NCBI GenBank assembly: GCA_003697085.1 | Contig: RFFU01000020.1 | Location: forward strand, 1 to 14,816 | DNA from: Candidatus Hydrogenedentota bacterium | Lineage (GTDB): Bacteria; UBA8481; J006 | Length of the DNA: 14,816 bases | Direction: 5' to 3' | In this document: in pieces, positions 5,785 through 13,198 of the stretch | Position numbering within the stretch: the stretch's first letter is position 1 | Layout: each line of letters begins with the position of its first letter | Position numbers and translations under genes: made by a program | Notes under the pieces: model-generated | What the model was told of the DNA's origin: nothing | The model's database searches: none | What the model saw: the letters and a program-made list of their open reading frames with translations, nothing else

Positions 5785-6786
5785 CTACGCGCCGTGGACG
5801 ATCTCCAGCAACTTCGCCGTGGTCAGATCGAAATACGCCTGCCGAAATTCCGAGGGGCACCGTTTGAGGGTCAGATCGAGTTCCCAGAGGACGGCTCGGC
5901 CTTTCCTTCGCCGTTCCTTCGTCCAACTCCTTCTCCCGGACTCCGCGGATCGTCTCTGCCACTGGGGAAGCCCTTGCCTCGCCTCCAACCGCTCGATATT
6001 CGAGAAGAGGAAGAAGAGCGCTCCGATCGCCTTCTCGCATTCCTGACCGTAGTTCGTCGCTTGTGCGGCCAAGGAAAGCGCACGATCGGAACCCGCCATC
6101 ACCGCTTCGGCCCATTCGAAGGCTCCTCTCTTCCGATGCGGCTCGATGTACTCCTGAACATCGCGAACGTGAATCCCTCCCTCGACGGCGAAGGCCGTCT
6201 TGAGGATTTCCGCGGCGAGTTCCCATGGCTCGTGCCCTATCTCCTCAACAATCTTTCGCACCGCTGCTCTTTCGATCCGAATCTTCCTCCGCGCACAAAA
6301 CCCCGCCACCCATTCTTCCGCCGCGCGGTCATTTCTCGGTGCTGGAAAGAAGGCTGCCGCGCCGCGTCGCGCCAGGGCCTCCACCCACTCCAGCCCCGAC
6401 AATTCGCGTTCGCTCTTTTCCGTAAGAAGAACCACGAGAATATCTTCCTCCAGATCTTTGAGTCGTTCGGCGAAATCCGGGAAACGTTTTTTCGTCAGTT
6501 TTTCCGCTTCGTAAATGACAACGGCGCGGCGCCTAGAGAAAAGAGACAAGGATTCCAGAGAATTCTCCAGAGCCGCGGGGTCATCCGCTCCGGCATTGAA
6601 AAACGCCAGTGCTCCCGGTTCCACCGGACCGTCGAAATGTTCCCGGAGCAGCCTCTTTCGGACTTCCCCCGCCCACACGGTATCATCGCCAGCCAACAAT
6701 CGGGCGCGGCCAAATTTGGCCTCGCTTCCGGGCCGAAACCAGACCTCCGTCCTTCCCGGAAGAAGAAACCGCGCCGCCTCCCTCAG
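5785..6786 (-). CDS. holA: DNA polymerase III subunit delta, with a probable CTG start
   Basis: 333 residues from the CTG start. HolA opens the beta-clamp within the clamp-loader complex. The N-terminal LLAGDDTVW segment matches the conserved start of delta (leucine-rich strand, then G-[ND]-[DE]). SLFSRRRAVVIYEAEKL and LVVLLTEKSE match the central delta fold, and the helical C-terminal domain carries WELAAEILK and a final collar-type region. Sequence conservation in this family is low. The nearest conventional start, TTG at 6699, would begin inside the first beta strand. The frame stays open upstream with no ATG, GTG or TTG until a CTG at 6786. That CTG overlaps the lptE stop as CTGA, with GAGGTGGAG upstream, and gives the family's typical 330-340 residue length. 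The lptE-holA pairing is common in Gram-negatives and supports the call. Confidence 0.86.
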   Translation of the reverse strand: MREAARFLLPGRTEVWFRPGSEAKFGRARLLAGDDTVWAGEVRKRLLREHFDGPVEPGALAFFNAGADDPAALENSLESLSLFSRRRAVVIYEAEKLTKKRFPDFAERLKDLEEDILVVLLTEKSERELSGLEWVEALARRGAAAFFPAPRNDRAAEEWVAGFCARRKIRIERAAVRKIVEEIGHEPWELAAEILKTAFAVEGGIHVRDVQEYIEPHRKRGAFEWAEAVMAGSDRALSLAAQATNYGQECEKAIGALFFLFSNIERLEARQGLPQWQRRSAESGRRSWTKERRRKGRAVLWELDLTLKRCPSEFRQAYFDLTTAKLLEIVHGA

Positions 6787-7349
6787 CGCCGCTCCACCTC
6801 GCCCGGCGTCACTTCGTTTGGATTTCGGACGTCCGAAAAGAGAAGGTCGTCCTCCGTATACTGACGTTCCTCGAAGACAAGAAAGAAGACATCGCGCGCC
6901 AATTCGTCGGCGGCGTCAAAAATCGCCTGCTCCTCGGTTTCCGGAGGCGTCGCGAGAAGAGAATACGTTGTTACGCCGTCGACGTCCTCCTGCCAGGCAA
7001 TTTTCTTCGCCAACCGGTCCTCGAAGGACACCCGAGCCAATATCTGAATCTTGTACTGCACGATCCGATTCGTCTGATCCCAGGAAATCGGTATTCGGCG
7101 ATACCCGTAGACTTCTCCCCGAATCACGGCGTCCGCCTTCGAAGGGTCCGGTGTGACGGCCACCTCGCTCGTGGACATAAATTCGTGAAGCACCCTCTGC
7201 GTCACATCCAATTCCAGACCGGGCCGATCCGTTCGATTGATGAATGTCGGAATTGCGATGCTACGCACATAGGCCGGCAGGGTTACCTGGGCTGTCTCGC
7301 AACCGAAAAGCCCAAGTGCGACACAGCATACGACAAGGCATCGTACCAA
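6783..7349 (-). CDS. lptE: LPS-assembly lipoprotein LptE family
   Basis: 188 residues from a TTG start with GGGGGA five bases upstream. LptE is the outer-membrane lipoprotein plug of the LptD channel that inserts LPS. Residues 1-16 are a compact lipoprotein signal peptide ending in a lipobox, GLFG-C (Cys17). The mature chain shows LPAYVRSIAIPTFINRT, then LDVTQRVLHEF, then the DAVIRGEVYGY strand, in the order expected for LptE-type proteins. A longer form starting at ATG 7427 is possible (214 residues), but it places 26 extra mostly charged residues before the hydrophobic core, atypical for a lipoprotein signal. The stop overlaps holA. The family assignment rests on motif order and neighbourhood, since LptE proteins diverge strongly. 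Confidence 0.82.
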   Translation of the reverse strand: MVRCLVVCCVALGLFGCETAQVTLPAYVRSIAIPTFINRTDRPGLELDVTQRVLHEFMSTSEVAVTPDPSKADAVIRGEVYGYRRIPISWDQTNRIVQYKIQILARVSFEDRLAKKIAWQEDVDGVTTYSLLATPPETEEQAIFDAADELARDVFFLVFEERQYTEDDLLFSDVRNPNEVTPGEVERR

Positions 7350-7513
7350 GTGTCCCCCGCCCGCCCTTTCCCCTTTTTCTCTCTCCTGGAAAATCCCTCG
7401 CCCCTCCTCCTGACAGCGTCTGCTCATATTTTCCCGTTCTCCCCTCATTTCCAACGTCTCCGGACGATTCCCAGAGAATCTCACCGTTCTCCGCTTCTCT
7501 CCGCCTCCCTTCT

Positions 7514-7541
7514 ATTATCGCGTCCCCGATCCTACCGACAA
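7514..7541 (-). promoter_or_regulatory. Sigma-70-type promoter for lptE-holA
   Basis: On the minus strand, TTGTCG (7541-7536) is followed after 16 bases by GATAAT (7519-7514). Transcription would start near 7507, leaving a leader of about 80 or 160 bases depending on the lptE start used. Confidence 0.5.
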
Positions 7542-7622
7542 GTCTTTTCTCCGCGGAAAAGGCGCACGGCGAAAAACGGTCGCCATTTGCCGGGCAGCGC
7601 CTCCCGAACGGACCACCCTCGC

Positions 7623-7666
7623 GGGTTCGGCCCGGCCGAAAGAAAAACCTCGGCGAACCCGTTTTT
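7623..7666 (+). terminator. Terminator-like inverted repeat
   Basis: GGGTTCG (7623-7629) pairs with CGAACCC (7654-7660), with an inner CCGA/TCGG pairing, followed by GTTTTT. No plus-strand gene ends upstream, so it may simply be part of the dispersed repeat that begins at 7667, or it may block stray transcription into the downstream operon. Confidence 0.35.
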
Positions 7667-7683
7667 GCACGCAAGATGCCTGC
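7667..7683 (+). repeat. Dispersed hairpin, type A, fourth copy
   Basis: GCACGCA-AGA-TGCCTGC with one mismatch in the stem, followed by GCTCCCAGG. The plan, orientation and trailing CCCAGG match the copy at 5155-5171, about 2.5 kb away. Confidence 0.65.
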
Positions 7684-7756
7684 GCTCCCAGGCAAACTCA
7701 CCGACGGAGATTTCCCTCCGCCTTCAATGTATCGTGGACTCGCCCCACGGAAGCAA

Positions 7757-7784
7757 TTTGCAAATCCCGCGAATCAAGTATAAT
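7757..7784 (+). promoter_or_regulatory. Sigma-70-type promoter for the phosphohexomutase operon
   Basis: TTTGCA (7757-7762), a 16-base spacer and a consensus TATAAT (7779-7784). The predicted start near 7791 lies about 48 bases before the ATG at 7839. It would drive the four-gene run to 12027. Confidence 0.55.
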
Positions 7785-7838
7785 CGTCACGGAGAGAAGA
7801 TTCTCCGCCCTGGTCGTGAAAGGAGCCGTGGGAAGACG

Positions 7839-9251
7839 ATGAACAAAAGAGCAATCACCTTCGGAACCTCGGGATGGCGCGCCGTTCTCGCCGAAGGGTT
7901 CACGTTTGAAAATGTACGGATCGTCGTTCGTGCGATCGCCGAGGAGTTAGTGGAACAGGGGACGGGCGGCAACGGCGTCATCGTCACACACGACACGCGT
8001 TTTCTTGGTGATCGGTTCGCCTTGACGGCCGCGCGGGTGCTCGCAGGAGCCGGTCTGACCCCCCTTTTGACGAACCGTGACACCCCGACACCGGTGGCGG
8101 CGTTCGAGGTGATCCGCCGGGGGGCCGACGGGGCCATCAACTTCACCGCCAGCCACAATCCGCCTGAATATCAGGGGCTCAAGTTTTCTCCGGCCAGCGG
8201 GGGCCCCGCTCCGAAGGAACTGACCTCGGCGCTCGAGAGGCGCATCGCGGAACTCCAACGAAAGGGTGCCCCGATCCCACTCGGCGCCATTCCCGACGAA
8301 AAATTCGATCCCCGGGGACCGTACAAGAAACGTATTGGCGAGTTGATCGACCTCGAGGCGATCCACAAGAGCGGCATTCGCATCCTGGTGAACTGCCTCT
8401 ATGGAACGTCCCGCGATTACCTCGATGCTCTCCTTACGGAAGCCGGTTGCCCGATCGAGGTAATGAACAACCATCCCGATCCCCTCTTCGGTGGCTATCC
8501 CCCGGAACCGGCGCCGGGGTACGTTCCGGATTTTCTCGATCGCCTTGAAAGCGGCTCCTTCGACTTGGGCCTCTGCACCGACGGAGACGCGGATCGTTTC
8601 GCCGTCTTCGCTCCGAACGGTGTTTCGCCCAACGCCAACGAGGTTCTCGCGCTTCTGCTCGATCACCTGGCGACCAGCCGCGGCTGGAAAGGAACGGTGG
8701 TGCGGACGGTTGCCACAAGTCATTTTGTCGATGCCGTGGCTCAGAAACACGGCTGTACCATTGTTGAGGTCCCCGTCGGATTCAAATGGATTGCACAGGA
8801 GATGGAAAAAGCGCCGGAGGAGTTCGTAATCGGGGGTGAGGAATCGGGCGGTTTGACGATTCGCGGCCACGTCCCCGAGAAGGATGGGATTCTGGCGACG
8901 CTTCTTGCGGCCGAAATGGTGGCTGTCCGGAAGGAACCGCTCGCTTCGATCCTCGACAGACTCAAAAAGGAAACGGTGGACGTCGTTTCGCGTCGGGTCA
9001 ATTTTCCGTTCGAGCCGGAAGAGCGCGACGCGCTTCTGGCGCGGACGGGAGATCCTCCCAGCGAGTTCGCGGAACGAAAGATTCTCGAACACATTACCCT
9101 CGATGGAGACAAATACATCTTGGAAGACGGAAGTTGGGTGATGTTCCGTTTTTCCGGAACGGAACCGGTCATCCGCTTCTATCTGGAATCGACCGCCGAA
9201 CGCGCCGACATTCTCGAGGCGGCCGGCAGGCGTTTTCTTGGCTTCGCGTAA
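7839..9251 (+). CDS. Alpha-D-phosphohexomutase (phosphoglucomutase/phosphomannomutase family)
   Basis: 470 residues, full length for the superfamily. These enzymes interconvert hexose 1- and 6-phosphates through a bisphosphate intermediate, supplying sugar nucleotides for LPS, capsule or glycogen. All four active-site elements are present: the phosphoserine loop FTASHNP (Ser105), the Mg-binding loop DGDADRF (248-254), the sugar-specificity loop GGEESGG (332-338) and the phosphate-binding RFSGTEP (437-443). The N-terminal FGTSGWRA signature starts at residue 8. The GEESGG loop does not decide between glucose, mannose and glucosamine substrates, so no symbol is given. The frame is open far upstream, but that stretch is antisense to lptE and holA; the ATG at 7839 starts exactly at the homology and follows the TATAAT promoter. 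Its 3' end overlaps the next gene by 14 bases. Confidence 0.93.
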   Translation: MNKRAITFGTSGWRAVLAEGFTFENVRIVVRAIAEELVEQGTGGNGVIVTHDTRFLGDRFALTAARVLAGAGLTPLLTNRDTPTPVAAFEVIRRGADGAINFTASHNPPEYQGLKFSPASGGPAPKELTSALERRIAELQRKGAPIPLGAIPDEKFDPRGPYKKRIGELIDLEAIHKSGIRILVNCLYGTSRDYLDALLTEAGCPIEVMNNHPDPLFGGYPPEPAPGYVPDFLDRLESGSFDLGLCTDGDADRFAVFAPNGVSPNANEVLALLLDHLATSRGWKGTVVRTVATSHFVDAVAQKHGCTIVEVPVGFKWIAQEMEKAPEEFVIGGEESGGLTIRGHVPEKDGILATLLAAEMVAVRKEPLASILDRLKKETVDVVSRRVNFPFEPEERDALLARTGDPPSEFAERKILEHITLDGDKYILEDGSWVMFRFSGTEPVIRFYLESTAERADILEAAGRRFLGFA

Positions 9252-10668
9252 TCCGGTTCGCGTCCGTTTCGACGCCGATTTTATGACCGCGTTCGTCGAA
9301 ACATTTCCGGGGGAAGAAGACCGCCCCCCGACCGAAGCCGAAATCCTGCACGCGCTCGCTCAAGCCGGCGTCAAATACGGTATCGACGAAGATGCCGTTC
9401 GGGCGGCCGCGGAGGGCCCTTTTCGAAAGGAGATCGCCGTGGCGCGGGGAACAAAACCGAAACCGGGTTGCGACGGTTCGATCACCTTCTCCGTCGAGAT
9501 GACGAAACGCACGCCGCGGGAGATCGGCGACGGGCGCGTGGATTACAAGGATCTGCAGATCGTCAAGAACGTCGTCAAGGGGCAACTGCTGGCCGAGGTC
9601 GTGCCCGCAATGCCGGGGCTTCCGGGAAAGAACGTCAAGGGGATCGAGGTCCCGCCGCCGCCCGTCAAGGAACCGGAGCTCCCCGTCGGCCGTAACGTCG
9701 CCGTCACCCCGGACGGCCGAAAGATCGTCTCACTGATCGACGGCCACTTGAAGTTCGAACGCGTGCCTCCAGGCCGGATTCTACTCCACGTGGACGAAAC
9801 CTTCGTTCTCGGAAAGAACGTCGATCTCTCCACCGGCAATCTCTTTTGTATCGGAAATTGCGAGGTACGCGGCGGAGTCCGCGAGGGCTTCCAAGTGGTG
9901 GCGAAAGGCGATATCTTGATCCACGGAATGGTTGAAGGAGCCGAAGTCATAAGTCACCAGGGATCCGTGGTTCTGCGCAGCGGCATCAAGGGCCAGAACA
10001 AAGGCGTGGTGCGCGCGGCCCGCGCCGTCAAGGCCCCCTTTCTTGAAAACTGCACCGTCGAGGCTCAGGAAGAAATTGAGGTCGTCGAACATATCTATCA
10101 CAGCCGCGTGCGAACCCGAACCTCACTGCGCCTCACCGGCGCACCCGGGGTTATTATGGGAGGCGAACTCTCGTTCTTCGAACGCCTCAACTGCCGCCAA
10201 CTCGGCTCCGAAAGCAATCCCAAGACCCGAGTCTATTTCGGGGATTGGGTTACCGCGGACGCCGAAGCACGCCTCGAGGAAATCACGCCGCTTCTCGAGG
10301 AATTGAGGAAAGAGCGGGACACGATGCGCGAATCTCTGGCCGAAATGCGCCGCCTTGCGCTCGAAGATCCCGAAAAGAACAAGGCAAAGATCATGTTGAT
10401 CACCAAATCCTGCGCTTCGTTCCCGAAGATAAAAGAGCGGATTGAAACACTGGAAGCGGAGGAACGGGAACTGCTCAAACAAATCGTACGCCGCGACGTC
10501 AAGATCGTCGCGGAGGTGGAGGGAACGGTCTTCCCTGGCGTCATCCTGCAGGCTCCGCGAATCGAGGATGTTGTCATCACGAAACCAAAGCGGAATGTGC
10601 GGATCGTCTTCACCGCGGTCGGAAAGCACGAGCCGGCCTTCTCGTTCCGGCCGAGGAGAGGGAAATGA
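9238..10668 (+). CDS. FapA-like (DUF342) protein
   Basis: 476 residues. The family, often annotated as flagellar assembly protein A, is a beta-helix protein of unclear biochemical role. The N-terminal part (about 1-100) has the preceding alpha/beta region. DYKDLQIVKNVVKGQLLAEV followed by PGLPGKNVKG is the standard entry into the beta-helix. A run of short repeats follows, with GDILIHGMVEGAEV and SGIKGQNKG, typical of DUF342. Residues from about 340 to 415 are a charged coiled coil (many E, R, K). The C-terminus returns to beta strands, with VEGTVFPGVILQ. The TTG start at 9238 overlaps the mutase stop by 14 bases, with GGCAGG just upstream; an internal ATG at 9283 is the alternative. No flagellar gene is visible in the window, so the flagellar name should not be taken as function. 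Confidence 0.87.
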   Translation: MASRNPVRVRFDADFMTAFVETFPGEEDRPPTEAEILHALAQAGVKYGIDEDAVRAAAEGPFRKEIAVARGTKPKPGCDGSITFSVEMTKRTPREIGDGRVDYKDLQIVKNVVKGQLLAEVVPAMPGLPGKNVKGIEVPPPPVKEPELPVGRNVAVTPDGRKIVSLIDGHLKFERVPPGRILLHVDETFVLGKNVDLSTGNLFCIGNCEVRGGVREGFQVVAKGDILIHGMVEGAEVISHQGSVVLRSGIKGQNKGVVRAARAVKAPFLENCTVEAQEEIEVVEHIYHSRVRTRTSLRLTGAPGVIMGGELSFFERLNCRQLGSESNPKTRVYFGDWVTADAEARLEEITPLLEELRKERDTMRESLAEMRRLALEDPEKNKAKIMLITKSCASFPKIKERIETLEAEERELLKQIVRRDVKIVAEVEGTVFPGVILQAPRIEDVVITKPKRNVRIVFTAVGKHEPAFSFRPRRGK

Positions 10669-11198
10669 CGACCCACCCTCTCCGGGAATCCGCTCCCGTC
10701 GTCGAGAAGACCTCCTGGACCGAGGTCACGGTCAAGACACTCATCCTCGATCCCCGTTCCGAGTCTCCGGTGGTCTTCCTGGAGAGCCTCGATGAAACTC
10801 TAGTGCTTCCAATCTGGATCGGCATCTTCGAAGCGACCGCGATCGTTCTCGCTTTGGAAAAGCACACTCTTCCCCGCCCCATGACCCATGACCTCCTTGC
10901 CTCCGTGATTCGCGCTCTCGGGACACCGCTCAAATGCGTTAGAATTCATTCTATGCGTGACGGAACCTTCTTCGGCGCCCTGGAATTCCAGCGGGACCGA
11001 AATCTCTTCCATGTCGATTCCCGCCCCAGCGATGCCATCGCCGCCGCCGTGCGGCTCAAGGTCCCCATCTTCGTACGAACCGACCTTTGCGAGAGCAGCG
11101 AAACCATCGAGGAATTCTTCCGCGACATTCGCGACGAACAATACCGCCAACTCCTCGAAAAGGTCGATCCGAAAGCCGTTTCCAAATATGTCATGTGA
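10665..11198 (+). CDS. Bifunctional nuclease (BFN/DUF151) domain protein
   Basis: 177 residues. The family takes its name from a plant protein reported to act on DNA and RNA; bacterial members are mostly uncharacterised. Domain hallmarks occur in order: a first strand (VTVKTLILDP, 21-30), LPIWIGIFEATAIVLAL (48-64), RPMTHDLLASVI (71-82) and the signature SRPSDAIAAAVRLKVPIFV (119-137). A short charged C-terminal helix follows (about 147-170), as in other members. There is no UvrB/C-type motif as seen in some larger versions. The ATG overlaps the preceding stop as ATGA, implying coupled translation with the FapA-like protein. Function in this cell is not inferable beyond the family. Confidence 0.9.
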   Translation: MTTHPLRESAPVVEKTSWTEVTVKTLILDPRSESPVVFLESLDETLVLPIWIGIFEATAIVLALEKHTLPRPMTHDLLASVIRALGTPLKCVRIHSMRDGTFFGALEFQRDRNLFHVDSRPSDAIAAAVRLKVPIFVRTDLCESSETIEEFFRDIRDEQYRQLLEKVDPKAVSKYVM

Positions 11199-11205
11199 GC
11201 CCTGA

Positions 11206-12027
11206 ATGAATCTGGAGCGGGAAACGCAGGTCGTCGTGGAGGCCCTTCGCGAAGCGGGAAGAACCACGGAACGGTATTTCGGCGCGGGAAAGCGGGAGAT
11301 GGGGGTTCGCGAGAAATCCGCGGACAATCCCGTCACGAAGGCCGACCTCGAGGCCGACACGATTCTCAGGGGGTTGATCCGCGAAGCCTTCCCCGACGAC
11401 GGCTGGCTCTCCGAGGAAACGGCCGACTCCGAGAAACGTCTCGGCAAGGAACGCGTTTGGATCGTCGATCCGATCGACGGAACCAAGGAATTCATCATCG
11501 GGCTTCCGGAATATGTCATCTCGATCGGACTCGCCGTGGAAGGAAACGTGATCTTCGGCGCGGTATATCAGCCCACGACGGACGTCCTCTATCTTGGAAA
11601 TCTTCTCGAGCATCAGGCCACGCGGAACGGGGCCCCTCTCGTTCCCACTTCCGAGCCTTCTACCCCTCCCCGCCTTCTGGTCTCTCGAACCGAAACGAAG
11701 AAAGGTTTCTGGAACGACTACGCGAAAACGTTCCGTCTCGAGCCCTTCGGCTCCATCGCCCATAAACTCTGTCGTGTCGCGGCCGGCGAGGCGGATGCCG
11801 TCGTCACGCGTCAACCCCGCTCGGAATGGGACATCGCCGGGGGAACCGCCGTTCTTCGCGCCGCCGGAGGAACGGTCTGTCTCCTGGATCGCTCCCAACC
11901 ACTCTTTAATCAAAGAAAGCCCAAAACGCGAACGGGTATCATCGGAACATCCAACGCCTTCCGATCCGCCCTCTTCTCATTGCTCGAAAGCGGAACTTCG
12001 TTCGTGCCGGCCGCGCAAACTGATTGA
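11206..12027 (+). CDS. Inositol-monophosphatase-family phosphatase, CysQ-like
   Basis: 273 residues. The Li-sensitive, Mg-dependent phosphatase signature is complete: LSEE (68-71, Glu70), WIVDPIDGTKEF (85-96, Asp88 and Asp91) and the distal SEWDIAGG (206-213, Asp209). TKADLEAD near residue 44 fits the N-terminal metal-site region. The DGTKEFI form and the HKLCRVAAGEADA segment (186-198) are closer to CysQ, the 3'(2'),5'-bisphosphate nucleotidase that removes PAP, than to SuhB. However, histidinol-phosphate and inositol-phosphate phosphatases share the fold, so substrate is left open. It starts 7 bases after the BFN gene without a strong Shine-Dalgarno, consistent with translational coupling, and is the last gene of the run. 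Confidence 0.88.
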   Translation: MNLERETQVVVEALREAGRTTERYFGAGKREMGVREKSADNPVTKADLEADTILRGLIREAFPDDGWLSEETADSEKRLGKERVWIVDPIDGTKEFIIGLPEYVISIGLAVEGNVIFGAVYQPTTDVLYLGNLLEHQATRNGAPLVPTSEPSTPPRLLVSRTETKKGFWNDYAKTFRLEPFGSIAHKLCRVAAGEADAVVTRQPRSEWDIAGGTAVLRAAGGTVCLLDRSQPLFNQRKPKTRTGIIGTSNAFRSALFSLLESGTSFVPAAQTD

Positions 12028-12345
12028 AGGCCCTTCCAAACGGCCGTTCCCCAAGAACGCGGGCGTTCCTGTCGAGAAGAATCGAAAAAGGAGAAGACGC
12101 CCGGTGAAGAAGCCCCCAGGGGACCACTTCCCCATAAGCGTCTCTCGGCTCCGCCGCGCGATACCACGCTGTATCGAAATCGAATATGCGACTCTCCGAA
12201 CCCCAAAGGACAAGGTGGCGGCGAATTGCCCGCTCCATCCATAAAAAATAACGAAAAAACTCTTGGTAATGTCCGCCAAAAACCTATAAAAATCTTTATA
12301 AAATCAAAATCTCTCGGTGAGATAAAGAGACAATAGGAGGGTGGA
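12028..12345. other. Intergenic region ahead of the small membrane-protein gene
   Basis: 318 bases. The first part has coding-like composition but no supportable gene. GAACG-CGGG-CGTTC (12058-12071) is a small hairpin just after the phosphatase gene, but no T tract follows. From about 12240 the sequence turns abruptly AT-rich and holds the promoter described separately. A near-perfect Shine-Dalgarno (AGGAGG) ends the region. Confidence 0.6.
12263..12290 (+). promoter_or_regulatory. Promoter for the four-helix membrane protein
   Basis: TTGGTA (12263-12268), 16 bases, then TATAAA (12285-12290) in an AT-rich island. The -10 is the left arm of a perfect inverted repeat, TATAAA-AATC-TTTATA (12285-12300), which could be an operator covering the start site. 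Confidence 0.5.
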
Positions 12346-12822
12346 ATGAATCCCGCACACATCCATCTGGTCTTCAATCATCTTCCCATACTTGGTCTGG
12401 CTTTTGGAACAGTAATCCTTTTGGTCGGTTTCTTCCGTAAGGATCGGACGGTCCAGAACACGGCGCTTCTTTTACTCGTCGTCGCGTCGCTCGGCGCGGG
12501 GGTTGCGTATTTTTCCGGCGAGGAAGCCGAAGACGTTCTCGAAAAGGTCCCCAATATCCCGGAGGAATATGTCGAGGACACGATCAAGGAACATGAAAAA
12601 TACGCCGAACCGTTCGCGGGGATTATGGCTCTGGTGGGTTTGATCTCCCTGATCGAATTCGTTCGAAGGCTCCGCGGCGCGGAAGGAACCGACTCCCTCT
12701 CTCAGGGCCTTCTCGTTCTTCTCGGCTTTCTGCTTCTCTTCGGTTCCTATCTTGCGGTCAAAACCGGCTCCTCGGGCGGGTTGATTCGCCACCCCGAGAT
12801 CGCCCAGGATCTACTCGAATAA
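12346..12822 (+). CDS. Four-helix membrane protein with N-terminal His motif, function unknown
   Basis: 158 residues. Four hydrophobic helices are visible at about 12-30, 39-57, 89-107 and 119-138. Between helices 2 and 3 lies a strongly acidic loop, with FSGEEAEDVLE and EHEKYAE (residues 57-88). Histidines cluster at the membrane entry: H5, H7 and H12 in MNPAHIHLVFNHLPILG, with H83 in the loop and H149 in IRHPE near the end. A His-x6-His-x-Pro-Ile pattern at the first helix plus a later Y-x-S/T-G motif recalls small predicted membrane proteins of the DUF2231 kind. I cannot confirm membership. Metal or haem ligation by the His residues is speculation. It has a strong Shine-Dalgarno and its own promoter, and stands alone between the phosphatase gene and the amtB leader. 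Confidence 0.82.
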   Translation: MNPAHIHLVFNHLPILGLAFGTVILLVGFFRKDRTVQNTALLLLVVASLGAGVAYFSGEEAEDVLEKVPNIPEEYVEDTIKEHEKYAEPFAGIMALVGLISLIEFVRRLRGAEGTDSLSQGLLVLLGFLLLFGSYLAVKTGSSGGLIRHPEIAQDLLE

Positions 12823-12889
12823 GAATAACCCGCCTTCGATTTTCGTTTGGGAAGGAGCAAATCTCCCCTGCGCTCCACCCCGAAACGGA

Positions 12890-12948
12890 AAAGAATGGAG
12901 CGAGAATCGCATCTTATGCGGGGTTCCTTGGCTCCAGCCATATTCTTT
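12890..12948 (+). other. Possible folded RNA element or terminator after the membrane-protein gene
   Basis: AAAGAAT-GGAGC (12890-12901) can pair with GCTCC (12931-12935) and ATTCTTT (12942-12948) across a six-base bulge. An inner CGCAT-CTT-ATGCG hairpin lies at 12908-12920. An alternative small hairpin, TGGCT-CC-AGCCA, competes at 12929-12940. ATTTTTAAT follows about 16 bases later. It may be the 3' end of the upstream transcript; pairing was found by eye. Confidence 0.35.
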
Positions 12949-13198
12949 CGCCCTTCTCCGGTCATTTTTAATCGTCTTGCCGATTCTTCTTGAATCCTTC
13001 TCTCGGTCGCTGTGGCTTATCTCTTTATTTTCCATCCGGGCATACCCTTTGCTTCATTTTGACCGTGACGGCTCTGGTCCGGTAATCGAAGTGGTTCGGT
13101 AAAAAATTTCCATCGGCTCCGTCTTGCTCGGGTTCTCGTTCGACCTTTTGAAACGGGTTCCTCTTTTTTGGAGACCGTTGAGGGACGGCGCCCGAGGA

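Larger units (their letters stand above)
7350..7838. other. Divergent control region between lptE and the phosphohexomutase gene
   Basis: 489 bases with no convincing gene. It holds a minus-strand promoter (7514-7541), a plus-strand promoter (7757-7784), an inverted repeat with a T tract (7623-7666) and one dispersed type A hairpin (7667-7683). An N-terminal extension of either flanking gene into it is possible but not favoured. Confidence 0.7.

Noticed and set aside
5164-6864. 566-codon open frame on the plus strand
   Set aside because: It crosses the hairpin mosaic and then runs antisense to holA. It has low-complexity, Pro/Arg/Ser/Phe-rich sequence with no recognisable domain, while holA on the other strand is recognisable.
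6609-7838. Upstream extension of the phosphohexomutase frame (would give about 880 residues)
   Set aside because: The extra part is antisense to holA and lptE and crosses the promoter. Homology begins exactly at the ATG at 7839.
11939-12244. Frames on both strands across the phosphatase 3' end and the following intergenic region
   Set aside because: No motifs and no ribosome site, and they overlap the well-supported phosphatase gene.
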